Origin: Ferruginibacter sp.
GTDB taxonomy: Bacteria; Bacteroidota; Bacteroidia; Chitinophagales; Chitinophagaceae
Assembly (NCBI GenBank): GCA_025357775.1
Contig: JANXOQ010000064.1
Span: 1 to 14,757, forward strand
DNA: 14,757 bases
Direction: 5' to 3'
Positions 1-6,206 of this stretch are shown piece after piece. The number at the start of each line of letters is the position of its first letter. Position 1 is the stretch's first letter. The translations under genes and the position numbers were made by a program. Below the pieces are notes generated by a model. That model was given only the letters and a program-made list of their open reading frames with translations. It was not told the origin of the DNA and made no database searches.

Positions 1-110
1 ATGCCTCTTGCCGCACCCGTTATTACTACATTCATGTAAATAAACTTTTATCAATTAACTTTATACTTTACAAAGTTATAACATCGCTTTTCAAAAATTA
101 CATTTTCTAT

Positions 111-812
111 ATGCCTGTTTACAAACACCTTTTTTTTGACCTTGACCATACCATTTGGGATTTTGATACTAACGCCAAAGCAACCTTGCAAGACCTTTAT
201 GACAGAGGATTAGAAGAAAAAATAAAAGTGCCGTTTAATGATTTTTATGAACGATATATTTTTCACAACGCACATTTGTGGAGCAGATACGAAAAAGGAT
301 TTATAGGTGTGGAAGAACTAAAATGGAAACGTATGTGGCGAGCCTTGCTTGATTTTAAAATAGCAGATGAAGTTTTATCAAAAGATTTAAGCATACAATT
401 TTTAGAATTGTTGCCTACTAAAAAAGCAGTATTTGAGTATACTTTTGAAATTTTAAATTATTTAAAAAATAAAGATTACAACCTGCACCTTATTACAAAT
501 GGTTTTGTAAATGTGCAAACAAAAAAATTGAAAAATAGTGGTTTAGATGTTTACTTTAACGAAATGATAACCTCGGAAGCTAGCAATAGCCTAAAACCAA
601 AAAAGGAAATATTTGATTATGCCTTACAAAAAACCAATGCAAGCATGCACGAAAGCTTAATGCTTGGCGATAACCAAGATGCTGATATTGCTGGTGCATT
701 AAACGCTGGCATGGATGCTATTTTTGTAAACCATATAAAAGAGCCATTAAAAATAAAACAAAAACCTACACATGTAATAACACACTTAAAGGAGTTGGAG
801 TTAATTTTATAA
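111..812 (+). CDS. YjjG-like HAD-superfamily nucleotidase
   Basis: This is a 233-residue cytosolic HAD hydrolase, the usual size for the YjjG (noncanonical pyrimidine nucleotidase) group, which dephosphorylates nucleoside monophosphates. All HAD motifs are visible. Motif I is DLDHT at 10-14 (nucleophile D10, acid/base D12). Motif II is the threonine of LITNGF (T129). The motif III lysine is K162 in LKPKKEIF. Motif IV is GDNQDAD at 186-192 (D187 and D192 for magnesium). The alpha-helical C1 cap lies at about 20-100 and contains the aromatic-rich WSRYEKG stretch typical of YjjG. The ATG at 111 is the first plausible start and places motif I ten residues in. The gene is probably monocistronic. 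It ends 2 bases from the convergent ATPase gene. The family call is firm; the substrate is inferred from family resemblance only. Confidence 0.9.
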   Translation: MPVYKHLFFDLDHTIWDFDTNAKATLQDLYDRGLEEKIKVPFNDFYERYIFHNAHLWSRYEKGFIGVEELKWKRMWRALLDFKIADEVLSKDLSIQFLELLPTKKAVFEYTFEILNYLKNKDYNLHLITNGFVNVQTKKLKNSGLDVYFNEMITSEASNSLKPKKEIFDYALQKTNASMHESLMLGDNQDADIAGALNAGMDAIFVNHIKEPLKIKQKPTHVITHLKELELIL

Positions 813-814
813 AA

Positions 815-1948
815 TCAAATTTTAAAATATCTTCTCTTTAGCCATATTGCAAATAATGGGTCGTTAAAAGTAATTTGCTTTCCAAGCACATCTATTATTT
901 CTTTGTTTTCTAACGTAGTTTTTATTCGTGTAATGTTAGCAGATGTACCAAGGTTGTAATTTTGTAAAACTTCTGCACTACTAAAAAATGTTTCTTTATT
1001 ACCCAATGCTTTTAAAAAATTTAATTGAAAATTTGTAAGGCCATCCACTTCTTTTTGATATAAAATTGTGTATTGGTCTTGTAATTCTTCTAATGCTTCG
1101 TTTAAGTTATTTTCAGTAGCAGTATATAAAGTTTGTTGCCATACTATTTGTGATAGTTGCTGTACATAATATGGATGATTTTCCATTATTTGTGCAATTT
1201 TTGATGCTAATGATGTACTTATTGTTTTGTCAGTTGCTTTAAAACGACCCGTTATATAGGGTATCCAATGCGACTCTGCAATTTTTTCAAGAAATAATAT
1301 TTCTCCAAATTTATAAAATGGCATACTGCTTTTTGTAAAAAAATCCATCATTAAATGTCTTCTGCTGCCATACAAAACATACGTGGCTTTTTGATGCTTT
1401 TGCCAATGTGCTCTAAGTTTTTTTTGAAAACCTAATCCATCATCCATAAAACTAATATTTTGAAACTCATCCACACAAACAATTATTTGAATATTTTTTT
1501 GTTCAGCAATTTTTTCTGGAAGGTTTAAAACTTCTGCTATATTTTTTTGTAAATCTTTCCAATTAAAAGAAAGTTCAATTTCTGCATTTGGGTCTGCGGA
1601 TAATGCAACTGAGGGAATTAGTTGCTTAAATACAGATTTTACATTTCTAACTGCATCTTCAAAAGAAGTAGAAGTGGCTTTTATAATTGTTGATGAATAC
1701 AATTCTAAAAATTCTTTTTCCGAACGAACATTGTATAAATCTATAAAACAAAAAACTATTTTTTTATTTTTTTTCTTCATTATTTCTGATGTTCGTTGTA
1801 TTAACGAAGACTTACCCCAGCGTCTAGGAGAAATTAACATACAATTAATACCCATATTTATTTGTGCCTCTAGCCATTTTACTTCTTTTGTTCTATTAGT
1901 AAAAAAATTTACAACTGCTATTTTACCATAGTTAAAGGGTCTACTCAT
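815..1948 (-). CDS. AAA/archaeal-type ATPase with C-terminal winged-helix region
   Basis: This is a 377-residue P-loop ATPase of the COG1672-like type (ATP-binding proteins scattered through Bacteroidota genomes, role largely unknown). From the start chosen here, an N-terminal NFFTNRTKEV box is followed by Walker A SPRRWGKSS (40-48, K46), Walker B IIVCVDEFQN (155-164, D160/E161), a sensor-1-like YVLYGSRRH (about 190-198), an alpha-helical region, and a probable winged-helix domain (about 300-360) ending in DPLFAIWLKRRYF. The first Walker A glycine is replaced by serine. The frame stays open upstream to an ATG at 2026, but that extension is translated from tandem repeats and lies upstream of a perfect promoter (1964-1994). 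The ATG at 1948 (protein start MSRPFNYG) is therefore preferred. No partner gene is adjacent. A role in defence, DNA transactions or signalling cannot be told from sequence. Confidence 0.85.
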   Translation of the reverse strand: MSRPFNYGKIAVVNFFTNRTKEVKWLEAQINMGINCMLISPRRWGKSSLIQRTSEIMKKKNKKIVFCFIDLYNVRSEKEFLELYSSTIIKATSTSFEDAVRNVKSVFKQLIPSVALSADPNAEIELSFNWKDLQKNIAEVLNLPEKIAEQKNIQIIVCVDEFQNISFMDDGLGFQKKLRAHWQKHQKATYVLYGSRRHLMMDFFTKSSMPFYKFGEILFLEKIAESHWIPYITGRFKATDKTISTSLASKIAQIMENHPYYVQQLSQIVWQQTLYTATENNLNEALEELQDQYTILYQKEVDGLTNFQLNFLKALGNKETFFSSAEVLQNYNLGTSANITRIKTTLENKEIIDVLGKQITFNDPLFAIWLKRRYFKI

Positions 1949-1963
1949 TTTAAATGATTTTAG

Positions 1964-1994
1964 CAAAGCTACAAACAAAGTTGTTACAAACAAA
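1964..1994 (-). promoter_or_regulatory. Bacteroidota promoter of the ATPase gene
   Basis: On the minus strand a -33 TTTG (1994-1991) is followed by exactly 19 bases and a -7 box TAGCTTTG (1971-1964). This is a full match to the Bacteroidota sigma-70 consensus TTTG-N19-TAnnTTTG. Transcription would begin near 1958, about 10 bases before the ATG at 1948, which supports that start. The -33 lies inside the tandem repeat array, where TTTG recurs, so the -33 match is partly given by the repeats. Confidence 0.7.
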
Positions 1995-2033
1995 GTTGTT
2001 ACAAAGTTGTTGCAAAGTTGTTGCAAAGTTGTT
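1971..2033. repeat. Five-unit tandem repeat (ACAAA)CAAAGTTGTT
   Basis: On the + strand two identical 15-base units ACAAACAAAGTTGTT (1971-1985, 1986-2000) are followed by three 11-base units, ACAAAGTTGTT (2001-2011) and GCAAAGTTGTT twice (2012-2022, 2023-2033). The shared core is CAAAGTTGTT. The array sits directly upstream of the ATPase gene and supplies its -33 element. Unit loss or gain would move upstream sequence relative to the promoter. Confidence 0.95.
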
Positions 2034-2140
2034 AGCTGCTAAATTTAATTTTAACCAAAAAAATTAATTTAGTAGCATTAAACTTATTTAAAACTGAAAA
2101 GTCTTAACATAACGATACAAAAATGCAATACTTTTAATAT

Positions 2141-2695
2141 ATGATGGATGCACCATTAAATGATACACAATTACTAGAACAATTTAATATTGCTAGCACA
2201 AAGGAGCGTGCTTTTACAGCTATTCTTAAAAAGTATCAAGAAAAATTGTATTGGCATATACGTAGAATGGTAGTAGAGCATGAGGATGCCAATGATGTAT
2301 TACAAAATATGTTTGTAAAAGCATGGAAAGGATTAGAGAATTTTAGAGCTGATAGCCAGTTGTATACTTGGCTTTATAGAATAGCTACAAACGAGTGTTT
2401 AACTTTTTTGGAGCAAAAGAAAAAGCGTACCACAGTTTCTATGAGTGATAATGATAGCGGCTTAGCAAATAGTGTGAAAGCCGATAATGGATTTGACAGC
2501 AATAAACTTGAATGGAAATTGCAACTAGCAGTACAGCATTTACCCGAAAAACAGAAACTAGTATTTAACCTACGTTACTTTGATGAAATGCCTTATGCAG
2601 AAATGAGTGAAGTGCTAGAAACCAGCGAAGGCTCTTTAAAAGCAAGTTATCACCACGCAGTAAAAAAAATTGAAGATTATATTTTAAATAATTAA
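2141..2695 (+). CDS. ECF-type RNA polymerase sigma factor
   Basis: This 184-residue protein has the two-domain build of extracytoplasmic-function sigma factors, which direct RNA polymerase to a small regulon after an envelope signal. Region 2 spans about 25-95, including the -10-binding/core-binding stretch EHEDANDVLQNMFVKAWKG (47-65) and the aromatic TWLYRIATNECL. Region 4 spans about 124-182, with LPEKQKLVFNLRYF and the helix-turn-helix YAEMSEVLETSEGSLKASYHHAVKKI; the GSLKAS turn is typical. There are two adjacent ATG codons (2141, 2144) and either could start the protein. No convincing housekeeping promoter was found upstream, so autoregulation is possible. It leads a three-gene cluster with the membrane protein (33-base gap) and the secreted protein behind it. 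The sigma call is secure; the target promoters are unknown. Confidence 0.95.
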   Translation: MMDAPLNDTQLLEQFNIASTKERAFTAILKKYQEKLYWHIRRMVVEHEDANDVLQNMFVKAWKGLENFRADSQLYTWLYRIATNECLTFLEQKKKRTTVSMSDNDSGLANSVKADNGFDSNKLEWKLQLAVQHLPEKQKLVFNLRYFDEMPYAEMSEVLETSEGSLKASYHHAVKKIEDYILNN

Positions 2696-2728
2696 ACTAA
2701 AACCTAAACGGCTAGTCTTATAACAAAC

Positions 2729-3436
2729 ATGGCAGAAAGAGAAAATATATTAAATGAATTAAATGCAATAAGTACGGTGGTAGCAAGTATACCCCGAGTA
2801 AATGTATATAAAGTGCATGAAGATTATTTTTATGGAATAAGGGCTGAGTTGCAAACAAGAATAAAAGCAGCTAATTTTTATATTCCTGAAAAAAATATGA
2901 CAGTACCCCAAGGTTATTTTGAAAGCTTACCTGCTACTATTTTACAAAAAATAAAATCAGTAGAGCATAGTGAAACGGAAATGCTTTCTACCACAGTAGC
3001 TAATATTGGAAACAAAAATGTATACACAGTACCACAAAGATATTTTGAGCAACTTAGTTTTATAAAACAAACCACCAAAGTTGTAAAAATAGGTAATGCC
3101 AGTGTTTTTAAATATGCTGCGGCAGCAGTTGTTGTAGGGTTACTGGGTTTTAGTATTTTTACTTTTGTATATAAACCTGCTACACTTAGCAATGAAAATT
3201 TAGCTATGGTAAAAGCGGGTAATGATATTTTAATAAAAGGAAGTTTTTACAAAGAGCTTGAAGCCATAACGGATAAAGATTTAGAAAACTATTTATCTGC
3301 CAATGGAGAAGATGTAAACGCAGCATTAGTAGCATCTACCATAGATGATGATGGTAAATTGCCAGATGCTACTGATTATTTTTTAGATGAAAACACCTTA
3401 GATAATTTTTTAAAAGAAAATAATCTTAAAAATTAA
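2729..3436 (+). CDS. Single-TM protein with VPxxYFxxL repeats, candidate anti-sigma factor
   Basis: I do not recognise a named family. The 235-residue protein begins with a soluble, probably cytoplasmic part (1-127), has one hydrophobic segment (about 128-148, AAAAVVVGLLGFSIFTFVY) and ends with an acidic, probably periplasmic part (149-235). The N-terminal part holds three related motifs: NVYKVHEDYFYGI (25-37), MTVPQGYFESL (57-67) and NVYTVPQRYFEQL (97-109), with consensus VPxxYFxxL. Its position directly after an ECF sigma gene and its one-TM topology suggest that it holds the sigma factor at the membrane. It shows no zinc-binding HxxxCxxC anti-sigma motif and no FecR-like features. The downstream gene starts 5 bases later, so the two are almost certainly co-transcribed. 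The function is inferred from context only. Confidence 0.8.
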   Translation: MAERENILNELNAISTVVASIPRVNVYKVHEDYFYGIRAELQTRIKAANFYIPEKNMTVPQGYFESLPATILQKIKSVEHSETEMLSTTVANIGNKNVYTVPQRYFEQLSFIKQTTKVVKIGNASVFKYAAAAVVVGLLGFSIFTFVYKPATLSNENLAMVKAGNDILIKGSFYKELEAITDKDLENYLSANGEDVNAALVASTIDDDGKLPDATDYFLDENTLDNFLKENNLKN

Positions 3437-3441
3437 CTATA

Positions 3442-3915
3442 ATGAAAAAGTTTATAATAAACCTAGGTTTCATATTTGTTGCTTTTGTAGCAACTGCACA
3501 AACTAGCGAACAACCTGTAGTAGAAGAAGCACAGCCAAACCCACAAAGGGTAGAAAAAATAAAGGCTTTGTATGTGGCTTATATTACACAGCAGCTAAAT
3601 CTTACACCAGATGATGCACAAAAATTTTGGCCTTTGCATGCACAGTATGAGGCAGAAATAAAAATAGCTAACCAAGGTAATGCAGATGAACTTGCAAGGC
3701 AACAAAATGTACTTAACATAAAGAAAAAATACCAAGCTAATTTTAATAAATTGTTAGGTATTGACCGTTGCAATAATTTTTATAGGTATGATGGAGAGTT
3801 TAGAAAAAAGATGTTTGAGCGTTTAAAACAAATGAGACAGCAAAGACAAAATAATGGTAATAGCTCCAATGCTGAAGGTTTTAGAAAAAGACCAAAAGCA
3901 AATGAAATACCCTAA
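3442..3915 (+). CDS. Small secreted Spy/CpxP-like helical protein
   Basis: The 157-residue product starts with a clear signal peptide (KK, then hydrophobic 4-18, with likely cleavage before Q20 in VATAQ, a common Bacteroidota cleavage context). The mature part is helical and charged. It carries LNLTPDDAQKFWPLHAQYE (52-70), resembling the LTxxQ region of Spy/CpxP/CnrX-type periplasmic proteins, and ends in a basic, glutamine-rich tail (about 123-153). A single cysteine (C110) is present. As the third gene of the sigma/membrane-protein cluster (5-base gap) it is a plausible periplasmic sensor or chaperone feeding the signal. The Spy/CpxP resemblance is by motif and general build and is tentative. 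Confidence 0.75.
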   Translation: MKKFIINLGFIFVAFVATAQTSEQPVVEEAQPNPQRVEKIKALYVAYITQQLNLTPDDAQKFWPLHAQYEAEIKIANQGNADELARQQNVLNIKKKYQANFNKLLGIDRCNNFYRYDGEFRKKMFERLKQMRQQRQNNGNSSNAEGFRKRPKANEIP

Positions 3916-3944
3916 TTTAAAATAAAAAAATAAAAATCGTTTTG

Positions 3945-4688
3945 TTACAACCTAACAAGTGGGGTTTTTATATCATGATAAAATAAAAAAGTCCAATGCT
4001 CTTGCTGGGCTTGGTGCCACCACTTTTGGCGTAGTTCCATACAAAGTTTTCCATCAAAATCATATTTTGCAATAAATCTACTTTTCATTTGTTGTAGTTG
4101 TGGTGCTACGTCACCTCCAAAAAATACTTTCTCACCTTCTTCTTCTATCATAAATATTTGGTGAAATGGAGAGTGAGCACCACATACTTCATAAGTTATG
4201 TAATCATCAATTTTGCCGTTGCCTTCTGTAAATACCACATTATCTGCGGTGCTTAATATTTGAAACTCTGTGGGTGAAAATGATGGGCTTCCTTTTTCAG
4301 AGGCATAAGCAAACTCATCTTTATTTACATAATAAGTAGCCTGCGGAAAACTTAAAAATGTATGCCCTAAAATTTTATCTTCTTTGCTTATACCACCTGA
4401 GTGGTCTTTATGCAAATGGCTAAGCAAAACTTTTGTAATGCTCAATGGGTCTATGCCATTATCTACAAGTAATTGATGTATTTGTAAAACCCCATTGCTA
4501 TTGCAAAAGCCAAGCCCAGTATCTATTAGTAAAATATCTTTCTTTGTAATAATACAAAATGGTTGTACTTCTACTAGTAAGCTTCCGAGTGGTCGTTTTT
4601 GCAAGTCATCTTTATTTATATCAAAGGGTACAAATATTTTTGTTTTATCTATGGTAAATGCGCCTTCGCTTAGTGGTATTATTTTCAT
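3945..4688 (-). CDS. Metallo-beta-lactamase-fold hydrolase
   Basis: This is a 247-residue MBL-fold enzyme with a complete dinuclear-metal site: HLHKDH (H91, H93, D95, H96), H172 in GAHSPFHQ, the bridging D193 in FFGGDV, and a final H238 in FYHDIK. The LLIDTGLG strand at 53-60 is also typical. There is no signal peptide, so it is probably cytoplasmic. Length and layout suit the general MBL hydrolase group (lactonases, thioesterases, glyoxalase-II relatives). The substrate cannot be assigned, and there is no reason to call it an antibiotic beta-lactamase. It lies 165 bases downstream of rodA on the same strand and converges with the secreted-protein gene across 29 bases. Confidence 0.88.
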   Translation of the reverse strand: MKIIPLSEGAFTIDKTKIFVPFDINKDDLQKRPLGSLLVEVQPFCIITKKDILLIDTGLGFCNSNGVLQIHQLLVDNGIDPLSITKVLLSHLHKDHSGGISKEDKILGHTFLSFPQATYYVNKDEFAYASEKGSPSFSPTEFQILSTADNVVFTEGNGKIDDYITYEVCGAHSPFHQIFMIEEEGEKVFFGGDVAPQLQQMKSRFIAKYDFDGKLCMELRQKWWHQAQQEHWTFLFYHDIKTPLVRL

Positions 4689-4692
4689 TATA

Positions 4693-4719
4693 GGTATTTA
4701 GTATTGGGTACTTAGTATT
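4693..4719. repeat. Short tandem repeat upstream of the MBL gene
   Basis: GGTATTTAGTATT (4693-4705) and GGTACTTAGTATT (4707-4719) match at 12 of 13 positions with a period of 14. They end a few bases before the MBL start codon and so lie in its untranslated leader. The function is unknown. Confidence 0.8.
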
Positions 4720-4821
4720 AAGACTGGTTCTTTTTAGGTAGAAAATAATTTTAAGGTTTCTTCAATTTCCAATATTTTATGTGTTGATACAACAGCAAAT
4801 ACATTGCACTAGAAAATTTAA

Positions 4822-4841
4822 AAATGCATTATTGAGCATTT
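4822..4841 (-). terminator. Weak hairpin after rodA
   Basis: AAATGC (4822-4827) and GCATTT (4836-4841) form a 6-bp stem with an 8-base loop, 12 bases past the rodA stop. On the minus strand it is followed by an AT-rich TTTAAATTTT stretch. It could end the elongation operon, but the stem is short and AT-rich. Confidence 0.35.
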
Positions 4842-4853
4842 ACTTTTTTCTTT

Positions 4854-6203
4854 TTATCGAAGAACCATTTGCCTATCTGCATCTAGCTTTATCAAAATAA
4901 AAATTAAAATTGTAAAAGTTATAAGAGATGATCCACCATAGCTCATGAGTGGCAATGTAATGCCAATAACGGGTGCAAGCCCAATAGTTACGCATACATT
5001 TACTACTACATGAAAGAATATAATAGCAGCAACACAATAAGCATATACTCTACTAAAAGTGCTTCGCTGTCGCTCAGCTATAAATACAATACGTAGTAAT
5101 AATGCTAGGTATAGAAGCATTAAAAAAGTAGTGCCTAAGAAACCAAAGTTTTCACCTACGGATGTAAATATAAAATCTGTATGCTGCTCTGGTACAAAAT
5201 CTCCTTGTGTTTGTGTGCCTTTTAAAAAACCTTTGCCCACAAAACCTCCCGAACCAATGGCTATTTTCGATTGCTTTACATTGTAATCTTGTTTTTCACT
5301 TTTTTTCTTCTTCTCTTTTTCTTGAGCCTCTGTAAGTACAACAATATTTTTAGAAAGAAAAGGATTTTCTCTACCTACCATACTAAAAATCCTATCTGCT
5401 TGATAGCCTTTTAAAACTTTTGTAAAAACAAACGGTACAACTAACCACACAAATGCACAACAAAAAAGCCATGATGCAATAATGATACCTAGCAAATTTC
5501 TATTTCGTTTAAATTGCCTTTTACTAAACCAAATAAGTAAGCCTGCAATTACTGTAAAACCTGTAAGTAATGTAGTTGTTGTAAGTAATAAAGATGCTAT
5601 TAATAAAGTAGCCATAGAAAACCCAGCTATCAAATACCCGGGCGGCAACCCTTCTCTATACATTGGTATCAAAAAAGAAAAATACACCAAAGCCAACCCT
5701 GTTTCGCCTTGTGCAATAGAAAGCAATGCTGGCGTAAAAGCAATAACTCCTGCTATTGCTTGAGATCGAGGTTTGCTAAAATCAGTTTCCTGCAACGATA
5801 AAAATTTCGCTAAAGCTAATGCAGCAAAAATTTTACAAAGTTCTACTGGTTGCAGATTCATAAAACCTAGTGGTATCCAGCTTTTAGAGCCTTTTATTTC
5901 TTTCCCTACTACGAAGGTGGCTAGTATTAGTACTATTCCAATTAGGTAGCTAAGGTTTGCGGATGCTGTAAATAATTTACTATCTACCAATAAAATAAAA
6001 ATACCAATAATGCAACATGCGCCAAAAAAGAAAAATTGTTTACTATAATTTTTTTTAAATCCAATAAGCGTTTGCATAAAAATATCTGTACTCTTGTACT
6101 CTACAGAATAAATGCAAATGAGCCCAATAAAAATGATAATAGCATAAAGCCCTATTAATACTTTATCATTACCTTTTACTATAGTTAAATTTCTTTCGTA
6201 CAT
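4854..6203 (-). CDS. rodA: RodA, peptidoglycan glycosyltransferase of the elongasome (SEDS family)
   Basis: This 449-residue multi-pass membrane protein polymerises lipid II into glycan strands together with PBP2. SEDS signatures are clear: GSKSWIPLGFMNLQPVELCK (105-124), the periplasmic loop ending DFVPEQHTDFIFTSVGENFG (335-354) with the conserved aspartate D343, and the C-terminal LPLMSYGGSSL (417-427). About ten transmembrane helices can be counted. The periplasmic loop contains an extra charged stretch, about 284-311, with EKEKKKKSEK; a somewhat similar sequence occurs at the C-terminus of the neighbouring PBP2. The protein is somewhat longer than proteobacterial RodA because of this insert. 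Only three bases separate it from the mrdA stop, so the two are cotranscribed and probably translationally coupled. Confidence 0.95.
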   Translation of the reverse strand: MYERNLTIVKGNDKVLIGLYAIIIFIGLICIYSVEYKSTDIFMQTLIGFKKNYSKQFFFFGACCIIGIFILLVDSKLFTASANLSYLIGIVLILATFVVGKEIKGSKSWIPLGFMNLQPVELCKIFAALALAKFLSLQETDFSKPRSQAIAGVIAFTPALLSIAQGETGLALVYFSFLIPMYREGLPPGYLIAGFSMATLLIASLLLTTTTLLTGFTVIAGLLIWFSKRQFKRNRNLLGIIIASWLFCCAFVWLVVPFVFTKVLKGYQADRIFSMVGRENPFLSKNIVVLTEAQEKEKKKKSEKQDYNVKQSKIAIGSGGFVGKGFLKGTQTQGDFVPEQHTDFIFTSVGENFGFLGTTFLMLLYLALLLRIVFIAERQRSTFSRVYAYCVAAIIFFHVVVNVCVTIGLAPVIGITLPLMSYGGSSLITFTILIFILIKLDADRQMVLR

Positions 6204-6206
6204 TAT

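Noticed and set aside
1..39. Open frame from the first base ending in TAA at 37-39, possibly the tail of an upstream gene.
   Set aside because: Only 12 codons are visible and another frame is also open; nothing identifies it as coding.
61..81. Imperfect inverted repeat TTATACTTT-AC-AAAGTTATAA and a minus-strand TAACTTTG box upstream of the first gene.
   Set aside because: The minus-strand box has no -33 at the right distance and no gene to serve within the window; the hairpin has no T-run.
1949..2026. N-terminal extension of the ATPase to an ATG at 2026.
   Set aside because: It is translated from tandem repeats, lies upstream of a perfect promoter, and precedes the conserved N-terminal family sequence.
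1971..2033. Repeat array as a CRISPR.
   Set aside because: Units are 11-15 bases and directly abutting, with no spacers and no cas genes nearby.
3945..4688. Antibiotic-type beta-lactamase.
   Set aside because: There is no signal peptide, and the HxHxDH-His-Asp-His set is shared by the whole MBL hydrolase superfamily.
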